A stretch of DNA of 64,000 nucleotides from Cryptomeria japonica (taxonomy: Eukaryota; Streptophyta; Pinopsida; Cupressales; Cupressaceae): positions 442,149,213 to 442,213,212 of the forward strand of contig NC_081407.1 in the NCBI RefSeq assembly GCF_030272615.1. Direction: 5' to 3'. Shown here piece after piece: positions 34,792 through 48,300 of the stretch (positions within the stretch are counted from its first letter, which is position 1; each line of letters begins with the position of its first letter). The notes under the pieces were generated by a model. The model saw only the letters and a program-made list of their open reading frames with translations. It searched no databases and had not been told where the DNA came from. The translations under genes and the position numbers were made by a program.

Positions 34792-35744
34792 GACTAGGGG
34801 AGAGGAACCAATAGTCGTTAGGGCTAACTTCATCAACATGTAACCGTCACATGGAATATCGTAAGACCTCCATTTTTTTTTAGGAATGTAATATGGACAC
34901 TTAACTATCCACAACTAAGGTTTGAAGGCGTCACTCGTCATGCAAGTCGTCAAAATAACACGTCTAATGCGAAAGGTCAAAAAAATGACTTTTTAAAGAT
35001 TCAACCAAAACTTAATCTAAAAATCCCTAATTGTTGAATAAAAAAATATCATTTGTAATTAATATAATACCGTATTTTTATGTAAAATATGACTTATATG
35101 AAACTTAAATGGACCAAATACCTGTTAGTAATCATAAATGTGTGTTATCTCTAACTTTTATATCCAACACTAAAGGAACAATAGTTGAACACAAAAACAA
35201 CATATTATGATATAAAATAAAACTTATAGGAACACAAAAGGACCAATTGTTGAACACTTAAATCTTTGGACAATCCCTCACATTTCATGGAGAAAAACAA
35301 GGTATTCAGTATGTTCACCTTTTATATTTGTGATAGGACAAATTACTAATATGAAATACTCTACTCATATACTTTGCCACCCCAATAGTTGTACACATAA
35401 GAATAATATTTTTACACTATGATAAGAGTACTTGTTTAAGTGAGTATCTTATTTTATATATGACATACTTATAGTGGATAGCTATGATATTTTATTTGAA
35501 ACAAAAAATGATCTATTTCACTTGTTAATTAATGTATTTATGTCTTTTTTATATAACATTTATGAGTTCTCTTATGTTCAAGTATTGGTCCATTTTGATC
35601 AACATTTGGTAATTTTTTTATTTACATGTAGATTGTTTATTTACATTATATAGTATAAATATGTGGCAAGACTGGATATTATATGCACAATTGCTATAAC
35701 GACTATTGGACCCCGTACAACTACAGGTCCCTCTCCCCTAGGAT
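34792..35744. mobile_element. 953-bp terminal-inverted-repeat element (copy B)
   Basis: The left end reads gaCTAGGGGAGAGGAACC and the reversed right end tcCTAGGGGAGAGGGACC: twelve identical bases followed by a largely paired stretch (caatagtcgtta occurs on both sides). The left ~45 bp match copy A at 8386. Inside, short words such as aaaggaccaattgttgaaca recur in variant form. No transposase frame is seen. The target duplication is not resolved. Confidence 0.6.
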
Positions 35745-38399
35745 ATGACCTCTTGCTTTTTTAATTTGGTCATACTATTTTACACATGCATTTAGGGATG
35801 TTGTCTTTCTAATCCAAGTCTAACTTATGATTATATTTTGAAATAAGTGTTTTATAATGACATAATATTTATCTATAAGATAACAGAAATATTTTTTATT
35901 GAATTATTTTTATATATTGTATTTTAGATAATGTACATTTAATTTTAAAATTATATTATATTTTTATTTATTTTATAATATTTTACTTCTTTATATAGGT
36001 AAGGATAGATATTTTTTCAAATTTACAACTTTATATTTTAGTCTTAGTAAAATACAATTATATAAAATATAAAATATTATATTTATATCATTTTAGTAGA
36101 ACTTTATATTATAAAATTGCATATTTAAATTAAAAATATCATATGTTTAGTTATGTTATATAATTTAATTGGAATTGTGGAAAACAAAATACTTGAAAAA
36201 GATAAATCTCATCATATTTTATAGATTATTTTTAAGATATGTAACATGTAATAGTTATATTAAATTTTCATTATAATTTTTAGCATAAAACATGAAAGAA
36301 TTTGTTAAACCCATCAACTTTTTGACAAAATACCTCAAAATATTATGGCATTGTGTCCTTGATTTGTTAATAGTAGAAAAATAGGCAATGTCTATTCAAA
36401 GATCAGAATGCATTAACGCCGACTTTATTTATTTTATATTCCTTAACTAATTGAAAATCAAAATGTAGTTATTTTTTTATTTTCATCTAATAAATAAATA
36501 CAGTCAATGGTGCATCTTGAACTCTAGATGGACAATTCAAAAAATAAGATTTAGTTTCCCAAAATGATGAGTTACCAAAGTATAAGAATCGTCTTGTAAT
36601 TGGAAATTGTAGTTGGGTTGGTTAATAATAGCAATAACTAGAGCCTTCACATGCTTCCATTTACCATCTTTGCATGCGTCTTCATGTGCTTCCTCATACT
36701 ATCATACGCTTCATCCCTGTTGTTTTCGCTCTATCATGTATCCCTTTCCATCACTTTTTTTCTCAAGTACTCCATGTGCTTAATAAAAGTGGTGAATCGC
36801 TACTCATGAAATTTGGATCACTACTTGCTAGACTCCAACACTATACGATTAAATTATGATATTAATATCCTTAATAAAACTAATTGAAATCCAAAATTAA
36901 ATATGTTTTACTATAAATATTTAATAATTAAAGTCAAAATCCAATCCATTTGACTATAAATACGAATTAATTAAAATTCAAAATATAATATATTTATTAA
37001 TAAAATATTAATTAATTAAAATTTAAAATTTAATGTTTCAATATGGATTAATTAAATTTTAAAACCCATTACTTATAATTTAAAACTGAAAATCAAACAA
37101 AGATCAATATTATTTTTTTTAAACTCAAAACCCCATAGAATTAGCAATACGCGATATTCATTCTAATTAATAGAAGAAAAATTATCCAAATGACGTATAG
37201 GACAAATCGGTAAACAAAAAATTAATACCATTTAATTTTCTCTTTGATCTTCCTTACTATTAATAATGATGTCTTTAGATAACTATGTCTCTTCTTCCAT
37301 CACCTTTCTTCTACTCCACTACCTTCATGAATGTCATACCAATATGTCTTGTATATTCAATCCTCTTGAATATCATGATAGACGCCATTACCAAGAAGCT
37401 TGGGATAATGTTGAGAGATTGAATCAAGAAAGTTTCAAGTGCGTCATAATTTTCTATGGAAAATGGTATATTCATTGCAGATGGGTGATAGTGACTTAGT
37501 GATAGAGAATTTGAATACACCCAACACTTTGATCATTCATAGAAATGAAGATTAAATAGGATGACAAGTATATTGTCCCTATTGTTTCTTTACCAAATAA
37601 TTGGGAAAATATCATGATAACTTAATTAGTGGTACTACAACTTAAATTCCAAATATTGTTAAGATGGTGGGTGCATTACTTTCTTAGGAGATAGGATAAG
37701 AACTTGAATCTCATCAAAGATGTCTTGATCTAGTGAGTTCTTTTTGGGAAAAAATTGGAAGGATAAGATGAATAGTACGCACTTTAACTTAAGATTTACA
37801 TTATTCTCCTAACATATATATCATTTTTTCATTGAAATAAGCAAATTGATATGGAGTGTAATACATGTTTAATATTTTATAATAATATTTGTTATTTTTT
37901 CTAGTGTCTTGAATAGAACCTAACATTATTTTTATTATGGATTTACATTCATAATTAAATTAAAAATGTATAGTATTAAGTGAAATGCAAGATATATTGT
38001 GATTTTTGGAAAGCTAATCTTAAGAGTTATATGCTTACAAAATGACATTTTCAAATGATTTCATTTGATCCCAAAAAATATGAAATAACCTTACTTAATT
38101 TTAAATATTTTAATAGATGTGAAGAAGACTCTATTAAAAGTTTGATCTAATCCGCTTAGATGGATTCTATTTAGGTTATTAATATCATTGATTTTTTTAT
38201 AGAATATATGATTTTAGAAATAAATAAGATATCCTACGCATGGGGTATATTATAATGAGATTAATTAGAAGGATTTTTTTTTTTAAATTAAAAAAGAATG
38301 CTAAAAATGTTAAAATGGATAAAGTTAAAATGGTTTATAAGGAGGAGAAAAAAGGGGGTTAGTTGACAATATAAATGTTTGATAGTGGTGATACTTCTT
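35745..38399. other. Very AT-rich DNA, no gene recognised
   Basis: Long A/T runs and short frames only. A 77-codon plus-strand frame at 37266-37499 contains FNPLEYHDRRHYQEAWDN, which I do not recognise. Confidence 0.45.
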
Positions 38400-38620
38400 C
38401 TTTAGCTCTGTATACTAGTGCATATGCAGGTGCATTGATCATGGACTCAAGAAAATTTTTCCATACAGCTCTCAAATGATAGTACTTCTCACTATTTCAG
38501 AACTTACTCTAATGGTGGTAATGTGTGTTTGGGAGATGAATCTCTTGTCAAGTTCAATAGATGAGGAAAATATGGGTCACATTTAAACATAAAATAAAAA
38601 TAAAAAGAATCTGGTATAAG
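38400..38620 (+). pseudogene. Faint copia protease-region relic
   Basis: A short translated stretch, FRTYSNGGNVCLGDESL, near 38497-38550 resembles the segment after the protease site of copia polyproteins (pattern F..Y..GG.V.LGD). The surrounding DNA is too decayed for a family call. Old fossil fragment. Confidence 0.35.
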
Positions 38621-39706
38621 AGCACCTACGACGAATTGGTGATCAACATTGTTGCCTTCAATTTTAGTTTGGTTTTCAATTTTGGTTGGCATCTGCTCTT
38701 TGATGATCGGTCTGTGAAGTGGAAGCTTTGGAACAGGGCATGGACATCCATCAACGCATAAAGAATTTGTCAGATGTTGTAGATATGTATGCAAAGGGTG
38801 GACACAAGACACAACTATTTTGATAGAGTGCCATGAAGAAATGCACAAAATGAATTTGTCGAACAAGCCTTAGGCCCTTTCAAGCAAAGACAACTTCTAT
38901 CATGTTTTAGCGAAAAATAGATTTGTAGTAAGGCTTTACTTACTTTCAAGCAAGTATAGCAATCTTTGCTTACATCCTACCAGTGCTTAGAGCGGGGTAT
39001 GAATATCCATGGCAACATTATAACAAAAGGCCTTATAAACAACAAGTACCTTTATTATTCAAAGGATGTGATTTGTTTTATTTAAAAACTGTTTAGCAAG
39101 GTGGAAATTCGATGAAGAAATCGGAAGTCTGTATGATCGCTAGATAAAAAAAATTGTCTTATTATATAACATCGATGGAATACAAAAAGAAGAAGGCTCA
39201 TAAATATGAAAGAGAAAAAGGACAAATATAATAAATAAATTATTTTGGCTCATGTAAATTATCTAGCGTCTGACACATCTTTGCAAATTATATGTGGTCA
39301 CAGATGCCAAGGAGAAATAGTAGACAACAAAAGGAGTAATTTTACAGACACAAATTATTTTATGCCCATGCCAGTGTTTGCATCGATCTTTTCACACTAT
39401 ATTTGGTAGGGATAGAAACCGAAGTGCTTATCGATTCAGACTAAATAATTTTAACTTTACACGTTGTTTGGAGTTTTCTTGGTGTTCGGAAATAGGGCCA
39501 AACTTAGTCACTAGTGAATTGCTTAATAAAAAACAGTGATCGTGAAATGCGACGGCAAGCAAGTGTTTGATCGTCTTGCAGGCCTATTAAACATTGCCTA
39601 ACCGTTGATCTGTTAAAGTTAGCTCATCCAGTTCAAATAGGAGACTCCTTCGATGTAATTAAGAAAATAACAAATAAACAGTCTATATGGTTAAAAATAT
39701 TAGATA
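38621..39706. other. Unassigned DNA
   Basis: No domain seen. The last few hundred bases could be the 5' part of the LINE that follows. Confidence 0.4.
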
Positions 39707-42690
39707 ATGAAGCTACAGTTTGGTTGGTTGCTTGCTTGCTATTTTGTTTCAAAAAGTTCAAAGTTTTATAATCTAGATAATGAAGACTTTTATGTTGCGT
39801 TAAAAAAAGATATCTCTACTTTCACCAATGTGGGTGAAGTAATCTTAATTAGAGACTTTAATGTTAGGACAACGAACAATCAATCTATTCAATTGAGCAG
39901 CGATGTAGGACAGGACAATAATCCCTTATGGCTAGGGGAGAACGAGGATCATCTTTGGAAAATGACTTCATAGGATGGGAATGGGAGTGTATCACACTTT
40001 GGGGCAAAGTTGTTAGGCATTTGCAGTGTATATGTCATGGTTATATGTAATGGCATGAAGAAATGGTTGAGATCCTATGGTATCATTTGCAAGACATACA
40101 ACGAGCAAAGTGTAGTTGATTATGTAACACGCTCTCAAAGCTCTACTTCCAAGTTGTTGAACTTCAACATTAAGAGATGTCCTACGGAGTTGAATTTTGA
40201 TCATATGCCTCTTTTTATTAAACTTGGCATAAATTCAAAAGGCCTACAAAAAGAGCATATCCAACATGCACACAAGAAGGTATTCATGCAAGGCAAAATC
40301 CTAATAAATCAAGAAAACAAAGAGCTCTTCAATGCTACTCTTGAAAAGCACCTACAACTAACTAAAAACAATGTAGTGTGTGAGGAATACAAGGGAGAAA
40401 AAGAGTATATCTGCATGCACAAGGCCTTAAAGGATTGTAAGAGAACTAGACCTTTGAAGAAGATTTCAAATATCTTTCCTACTGGTCCTTGGTATGATGA
40501 AGAATGCAAGGCTACTAAAAGTCCCTTAACAAAAGTGATTCAAACAGAGGAAAACAAGCTAATATATAAGCAATTGATTAAATCAAAAAAAGAAAGATAT
40601 GTAATTTCAAGAAGGAAGAAACTAGTTACTTTGGGGAAACACAATCCCAAAGGTTTTTTGGAGGGAGCTACAATAGAAGAGAAAAAAATATCACAGATGT
40701 CGAATGGTTAGATTATGTGAAGCTCCTATATTAAAGAAGAAATGAGAAAAGTAATCCACCCATAATTGGCACTTCAACTGAGCTTTTTTTGTGGTAGACA
40801 TCAAGCAAGGTATAAAGAATTTGGCAAGTGGTAAAGCACAAGATATTGATGGTTTTTGTAGGAAATTTTTTTGAAGTGGGGAGTTGATCTTCTAGATCCA
40901 GATATCAAGAAGATATTTAACATAATTACCCAAAACAAATTTCCAGTTGAATGGACAACTAGTGTTATTATACCTCTTCACAAAAGTGGAGGCATCAATA
41001 ACCCTTCCAATTATTGTACTATTATAGTCAACCCTCTTCTTGGAAAGATTTTTGGGAGCATGCTAAAGCATAGAATCAATAGATGGACAGAAAAAAAGAG
41101 GGAAAAGAGCAAGAGGGCATATTGGTTTCAGACCTAAACACTATATCATTGATCATTGCATCACTCTAAAACATTTAATTGAAAAAAGTTTGGGACATCC
41201 AAGGTAGAGAAGCTTTTTGTTGCTTCGTTGATTTCAAAAAAGATTTTGACAGCATTCCTAGAGATAAGCTTTGGCATAGAATGGAATAACTTGGGGTCCT
41301 AAAGGAGTTTAGATTTGTTGTCCATAAAATCTATGAGCAAGTCAGAGCTACAATTAGAACTAAAGAGGGCATGTTTTAATGCTTTGATAGTGACATCAGG
41401 CTCAAACAAGGGTGTCATTTATGCCCCACATTGTTTGGTTTATACATTGATAAACTAGAAGAGTGGTTAAACAATACCATTGGAGAAGGCATCCAATTGG
41501 TAGGATACGTGGTGAAGTTGCTTTTGTATGCTTGTGACCTTATTCTTATTGCAAAATTGGCATAAGGTTTGAAAGAGCATTTGAAATCTCTTGAGCTCTT
41601 TTGTTAGGAGGTTGGGATGCAAGTAAATACCAGTAAGACTAAAGTCATGATCTTTTCTTTGAAAAAGAAGCAACGATAGATTAATTTTATCTTTGAGGGT
41701 GACCCCTTGGAGGTAGTGATAGAATACAAGTACCTAGGAATTGATTTTCACAACAAGCTCGGTTGGGAGACATGTAGATCAAAGAGGATTCAAGGAGGGT
41801 GGATAGCTTTATATCTTCTTTAGAATAGATGTAGGACAACAGAGTTGTAGGATCGAAAGGCTAAGAAAAACCTTTCCAGTTTATTAGTGGTGTTGTTATC
41901 CTTTATGGGTATGAGGTTTCGAGGAATAGCATGTCAAATCACAAATGACAACAAATTGAAAGAATTCATAACATCTTATCAACAATAGCCTCAAAATCAA
42001 ATCAACGATACCGTATGAGATTCTTTTAGTCAAGGCTGGTATGTTCCCAATTGAGGCTTCAGTGATCATTTGGTTGTTATGCTACTTAAAAAAGGTTGAG
42101 AATATCAATAAGCATTGTTGGCCTAAAATTATGAGTGAAGAGGAGCTAAATCGTAGGAAAAGGACTTGGAAGAAACAAAATAGCAAGTGGTTGAACAAGT
42201 GGGGACTACATGGCTGTCCTAACACTAATGAGGAGATAAAAAAGTGTGTGCTGGAAAAATTCATGAATGTCGTGTGGACAAAACAACTAAGCAAAAAAAA
42301 GCATACGATATTAAAGAATTTAATCCCATGTGGAAGCATGATGAAAAAGTTTATTTGAAATATACAATAAAGGGAAAAACTAAAATTTTAATTGCACAAT
42401 TGAGGACTAGCTCTCATCATTTGAGATGTGAAACTAGTAGATGGAAGGTGCCCAAATAAGTCTATGAAGAAAGGACATGCACTTTTTGTAATTGAAAATA
42501 GAAGGCATTTCATCAAAGACTGTGCAACATATGAAGATATTTGTAGTCCATTTGATAGTGGCTTTAAGGTTGACAATTTGAATGAAATTTTTGAAGAGAC
42601 AAGGCTTCACAAAATAACATTTTTCTTGCTCAAGATCCATAACAGAAGAAACAATTTAGAAAAGAACTCGAAAACATATTAATTTGGTGT
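39707..42690 (+). pseudogene. LINE ORF2 relic (AP-endonuclease plus reverse transcriptase)
   Basis: Endonuclease C-terminal half: GEVILIRDFNVRT (about 39833-39871), then SVVDYVTRSQSS and FDHMPLFI (about 40109-40220), matching the GDFN.R and SDH.P blocks. Reverse transcriptase: SVIIPLHKSGGINNPSNY (about 40970-41020), a DIRLKQGCHLCPTLFGLYID block (about 41390-41450) and a drifted YADD region (LLLYACDLILIA, about 41519-41555). A C-terminal region to 42682 includes KWGLHGCPNTNEEI and a Cys/His stretch. Multiple stops and frame changes make it dead. Among non-LTR clades it looks more RTE-like than the L1-type ORF1 relics elsewhere in the window, but this is only an impression. Confidence 0.75.
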
Positions 42691-42890
42691 CTCTTGGTCC
42701 CTTAGACCGTTGGGTCTCATGGACGTTATTAAAGTTCCTTCAGTCATTAATTAATGGTAGGGGATCTGACATGGAAAAGAGCATTAAGATAAATTAATGA
42801 TGTTTTTTCTCAATCCCATAGGCTATTTAGTCTTGTGAACGTCATTAAAAACTTTCATTCATTCATTGGTAATAGTGAATGGGCTTAGTA
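42691..42890 (+). repeat. Doubled LINE 3' tail-like segment
   Basis: Two related stretches (ttagaccgttgggtctcatg... with gttattaaagttccttcagt, and ggctatttagtcttgtgaac... with gtcattaaaaactttcattc) lie about 120 bp apart just after the LINE relic. They read like two diverged copies of its 3' untranslated end. Confidence 0.5.
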
Positions 42891-43245
42891 TTACAATATC
42901 ATAAAACTAATTATAACTGGATAGCTATGCAAATGTAATGGGAAATTATCATATCCATGCATGCAATTTTACATATTATTTTGTATTGATATTGTGGAAA
43001 TGTTTTAATATAATAAATATTAATTTAGATTTGTATTTTAGGGATGAAGGGAGTGATTGGGTTTTATTTGTTGGTTTAAGTTGTTGCTAATATAGTTTTG
43101 CACGACATGAACCCGATTATAGTTTAAGCCTCTTCTCATTTGTCAACTAGTATTAGGATAGTGTAGACTCAGTATAGAAGGGCCTGGATCTATCCCATGC
43201 AATTTTTTTTGTTAGGTTTCTTTTCTTTTTGTTTGGATTTTAGGG
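42891..43245. other. Unassigned DNA before the LINE ORF1
   Basis: AT-rich. It may be the 5' region of the LINE that starts near 43246. Confidence 0.4.
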
Positions 43246-43652
43246 GTGGCTATGAAAATGGCAATCATTGGGGATCCAGGAGAACCCCTTAGTTTGCATT
43301 TTAAAAATGTGCTTAATAGGGACAAGCCTTCTTTGTCAAGTCATACAAACGCTATTAATTTCTTATTACATACAATTAAGGAATCCAAAGTTTTTCAATC
43401 TATGGGGTTCCACCCAAGAACTAATAGTTTTTGGGAGAAACGAAAAGATTGCCTTGTATTGGTTATTAACCTAGAAGCCATTATTGATGATGTCTTACAT
43501 TTGTCAAAGCATGCTCTTTTTCTCAAGTTCATGGGTCTTTGAATTTATGTGCCTTTTATGGATGCTTTGATTAGGAAGAATTAAAATCTTGAAGGTGATC
43601 TAAAAATCATCTTGGCTACCAATTGTTATTTCTTGTGATGTTCTCTTGGATG
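43246..43652 (+). pseudogene. LINE ORF1, 5' part, interrupted by the copia insertion
   Basis: A 98-codon frame from ATG 43246 reads ...FHPRTNSFWEKRKDCLVLVI... then LEAIIDDVLHLSKHALFLKF, and the following DNA gives NLEGDLKIILATNCYFL. It sits at the start of a DUF4283-type ORF1. It stops at the copia LTR (43653) and resumes beyond its other end at 57667 with IFEGGPYFHNQVHLFIKP, the next DUF4283 block. The two halves flank a 5-bp duplication ggatg. Confidence 0.7.
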
Positions 43653-44021
43653 TGTTAGAGTAATTGGGTATTTGCTTGATTAATTAAACAATATTTGTTT
43701 AATTCTTTAAGTTCCCTATTATCTTTTTACACTTAAGCTAACATTAGGTGCATAATAATTAATTATTTTATTAATTATTATGTGCAAGCCTAGGTTTTCC
43801 CTTTTAGGGTTTATTGACCTATTAGAGGTTATTTTTCTTTTCTTTGTATCATTATGACATTACACATTTTGGTGAATATTGAGCTCTCCTCTTTTGAGCA
43901 TATTTTCCTATGTCTTTGTTCTTCAGATTATTTTTGCTTCATTGCTTCTCCTCATAACATATTGTTTTAGCTTGCAGAAGATCTTTAGGCTCCTGTGGTG
44001 TTGTGTTTCTCAACTCCAACA
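43653..44021 (+). repeat. 5' LTR of the nested-host copia element (369 bp)
   Basis: Starts TGTTAGAGTAATTGGG and ends AACTCCAACA. It matches the split 3' LTR along its whole length. Directly followed by the primer-binding site. Confidence 0.96.
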
Positions 44022-44033
44022 TGGTATCAGAGC
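44022..44033 (+). other. Primer-binding site, initiator tRNA-Met type
   Basis: TGGTATCAGAGC directly abuts the LTR end and is the standard copia primer-binding site complementary to the 3' end of plant initiator tRNA-Met. Confidence 0.95.
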
Positions 44034-44453
44034 TCAGATCTGCAGCTATTTGTTCCTATTTTTGAGAATTTTTGCATTCGAAGCAGATCTAGGGTTTCAA
44101 GCAATTTTTTTGTGTGCTTAGGGATAGGCCTTTTTTCTTATCACTTTGGGCCTAAATGAACCTCACCATTGTGCTCAAAAGGCCTAAAAACCCCTAAAGT
44201 CATATAAATTTGTCTATTTTTGACTCCTGAGCATCTAGGTGAATTTTTTCTCCAAAACCAGGTCGTACGGCTCTAGCACGCTAATCGAGAAAAAAACAAT
44301 TTTATTTAATTTTGCCTTTTTACGGCATGCAGGCTGGATTTTGATTTTTCAAAAAAATCATTAAAAAAATCAAAAAATCAAAAAAATCCCAAAAAGGCAA
44401 AACAAAATTAGGGGGTTTCAATATTTGGTTTTCGGGCTTCAAAGGGTACGAGA

Positions 44454-44760
44454 TTGACAGTTTGGTCGTCGTATAGAGACCGACCCTGCCAGTCCGGCCC
44501 GCCTGCAGGCTCCCGGCCCCTGGCGGCATCCCTGTCGGCTCCGGCACTCGGCGACACCCTCTCCAACCCCTTGCCAACCCCCACCTCTCGGTCCCGCCGG
44601 CCCCCGCCAGCCACGCCGCCGCTGCCTGGCTCTGGCTCCACCTCTGCTCGGCCTCCTCCTCTACCGCCCATCGCTCCGCCGCTCCTCCTCGGAGTGCCGC
44701 CGGAGCACCACCGGAGTGCCACCTCCTCCTGGCTCCTCCACCGGACCACCACCCTCTAGC
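44454..44760 (+). other. GC-rich, C-rich island in the copia leader
   Basis: About 300 bp between primer-binding site and gag are strikingly GC-rich (ccggcccctggcgg, ccgccgctcctcctcgg) inside otherwise AT-rich DNA. The plus-strand frame is open and would encode a Pro/Ser/Arg-rich peptide of about 100 residues, but no family matches; openness follows easily from the composition. It could be a captured genomic segment or a structured RNA leader. Confidence 0.6.
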
Positions 44761-45304
44761 CTTTTTTAGGGGGGATTCATTTTTTGGTCATATCTTGAGC
44801 ATCCAGAGTCGTTTTTTGGAAAACAAATAGGCATCGAAAAGCTGGTTCTGAGCCGAATGTTGTGGAGTTGGATTTTTTTTTTTCTGAATCTACTGTTTGA
44901 CTGTATTTTTTTCTAGTCAAAATCGGGCTTCTTTTCTACACTTCCAGGGCCGTAGAATGGGCAAACGGACTCCGTTTTTCGAAAACGAATAGGCGTTGGA
45001 AAGCTCTCAGCATGCTCTATTTAGATTTGTGATTTTTTTCTCAGAATTTCATTAGGTACATGAGATATCAATTTGAAGTTTCTTTTCTTATGCACTACTT
45101 CCTTCTCATCAATATGTACTAGGGTTTGGGTTTATCTATTGTGGGGGGGTGTTTTTTTTTTTCTTACTTTCTATCATTTATATCACAAATCCAGAACACC
45201 AAAACTCTCAAAACAGTCAAACCCTTCTACATCTTCTGTCTATTCTGAAAGATCACATAATAAAAAAAACCAACAAGCAGGTGCAGGTGCAGAGTTTTGT
45301 TTTC

Positions 45305-48300
45305 ATGGTAGATCCTTCAATTGAGTTGTTGACTTCACACAACTATCAAACCTGGAAGCCCCGCATCACGAGGCTTCTCAGGGCATGGGGTTTGTGGTCT
45401 TGTTTGGATGAGGTTCACCCTATACAGTAGCGTCCTTATGAGCTTCTTTAGCATAGGAGCAAGATGGATGAGGCCATGGGTTTTCTCTCCTTACATGTCT
45501 TTGATAGTCTTTTGTTTCACCTTGATGAGTTGCTCACTCCTCGAGCTATGTGCTTGAAGTTTGAGTCTCTCTTCGGGAGGGTCAATGAGATTCAGGTATT
45601 GCAGATTGAGGCAGAGTTGGTTTCTTTGTCCCCTGATTCCTTTCCCACCATTGAGGATTTCTTGAACAAGTTCAAGACTACCAGATCTGTTCTTTAGGGA
45701 TGTGGCAAGATCAAGACAGACACGGAGTGCATTCACTTGATTCTTTCAAAGCTTCGGGGTTATTTTCAGTTTTTTGCGTCTGCTTTCTACTCCACCATGG
45801 ATGGCTTGGGTGCTCGTTTCAACATGCCTACCTTTGATGTCTTTTGTGAGTGTTTGTCTCGTGAGAAGTCTCATCTTTCTTAGCTAGATATGCTTTTAGG
45901 ATCCAAGAACAAAGCATTGGTTGCTCAGTCCTCTAAGAAGAAACAAAAGCAGAAACTAAAGTCGAAGAAGCCTTCTCCAAGTATTGAGCATTCCTCCAAG
46001 CCTGCTTCTAAGTCTGAATCTAAACCACCATTTCCTCCTAAGCATGGGAAATCTTCACAGTCTGGTGAGTCTTCCTCCAAGACTAAGAAGAAATCAGGAG
46101 ATACTTGCAGTTTTTGTGGCAAGGATGGACATCTAGTTTCCAGGTGTTGGAAACGTTTAGAGGCTTTAGAGGAAGCCATGCAGCAGCATCACATCTCCTC
46201 ACCACAGACATCTTCTCCTTCCACAGGGAAAGGTCATGCTCTCACTGCTCGAGCTTCGACCTATGGGTCCACATGGATACTTGATTCTGGTGCTTCTCAC
46301 CATATGACTCACACTCAACAGTTGGTTACTTCTCTTGCATCTTGTGGTACTTCATAGATTGCAGTGGGTGACTCAGTTCAACTTTCAGTCTTGGGTTCAG
46401 GTTCTGTCTCATTGGATGGGGGTACTCTATAGGATGTTCTGGTTGTTCTTGACATCTCGATGAACCTCCTGTCCATTTATCAGATTTGTCACTCTGGCTC
46501 TGGTAAGACAGTTGAGTTCTCATCACATGATGTGGTTATTCGGGACCTCCATGATTCCGATTTAGTTGTTGTTACTGGAAGTGTTGATACTGCTTCTCGT
46601 CTGTACAGATTTGATGGATTTGAGCCCTCTGTGGGTGTTGGTTCGTCTCTTATAGCACATGCAAATTCAGTGAGTAAACTTTGGCATGAGCGCTTGGGCC
46701 ATGTCAATTACAAATATCTTCAGCAGATGAGTACACAGGCACTTGTTCTTGGGCTCCCACATATTTCCTTCACTGATGGTGTTTGTCATGGTTGTGTGCT
46801 TGGCAAGCATCACAAAGATCCCTTTCTGAAGGGAAGAGCCCCTCGTGTTTTGGCACCCTTAGAGTTGATTCACAGTGATCTCATGTCATTTCCCACTCCT
46901 TTTTCTAGGGCCAAGTATGTGCTCACTTTTATTGATGACTTCTCCAGATGCACATGGGTGTACTTTCTTAAGTACAAGCCTGATGTCTTTGATTCATAAT
47001 CTTCAAGACATTTGTTGAGAAGTAGTCAGGTTGTTCTATTTGGTGGATACATACAGATAATGGGGGGAGTATGTGAATCAGGCTTTCAAAGATTTTTGCA
47101 CTAAGCATGGTTTGCAACATCAGTTTACTATTCCCTACACCCCTCAGCAGAATGGTGTCGCTGAGTGCAAGAACAAAACTTTACAGGAGATGGCGAATTG
47201 TATGATTCAGTCCAGGTCCATGGATTCGTCTTTTTGGGATGAGGCAGTCAATTGTGCCAACTATATTCAGAATCGGATGCCTCACAAGGCTATTCGACAT
47301 ATGACTCCTGAGGAGGCTTGGTCTCATAACAAGCTTGATGTTTCTTTTTTCTGAGTGTTTGGCAATGAGGCATGAGATTTTATTTCTGATGCTCAGAGGA
47401 AAGCCATGGAGCAGAAGAGCCGACCACTCATTTTTGTTGGCTACTGTGAGGATGTTAAGGTATACAGGTTGTTTGATCCTAATTCTAGAGAGCTCCTTTT
47501 TCGACGGGATGTTCAGTTTAATGAGCGCCTTCCCACAGTGGATACCTCGACTCCAGTGTCTACTCCTCTGCCTACTCCTTCCAGTGCATCTCTTCAAGAT
47601 ATTTTTAAGGATGATTCTGATGATGGTGTTGATGATCCACCATCCCACCTCCACCTACACCACCTCAGATGCCCAAGTAGGCTCGCTTTACTGTTGAGGT
47701 GGCAGGTCCTTTGGCCGGTGATCCTTCAGATTCTCGTCGGACTCGTTCTCATACTATGGGTTCTAGTCTTTTGAGTCATGCTATTTCAGATGATCCTCAG
47801 AAGTTTTCAGAGGCTACCGATTACCCTGAGTGGGATTGTGCTATGGAGGAGGAGTATTCTTCTTTGATGAGGAATCATACTTGGGATCTATGTCCTCTTC
47901 CTAAGGGCAGAAAGATAGTTAGGTGTCATTGGTTGTATCGCACCAAGTATGTTGCTGATGGTTCCATTGATAAGTACAAAGAATGTCTTGTTGCGAAGGG
48001 TTTCTCACAGGTTGAGGGTATTGATTACTCTGAGACATTTGCCCCTATCGCCAAGATGAACTCCATTCGCTTTGTACTATCTCTTGCAGCTTCTCAGGGT
48101 TGGCCTATTTTTCAGATGGATGTGAAGAGTGCCTTCTTGCATGGGGATCTACAAGAGGAAATCTACATGGAGCAACCCCAGGGATTTGTGCAGGATAGAT
48201 CTTTGGTTTGTAGACTTAGGCATTCATTGTATGGTCTCAAACAGGCCCCTCAGGCTTGGTATGAGAAGATGGATTCTTTCTTGTTGTCCACTGGGTTCAC

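Noticed and set aside
38504-38866. 120-codon minus-strand frame
   Set aside because: No recognisable domain, and the opposite strand shows a faint copia trace at its left end.
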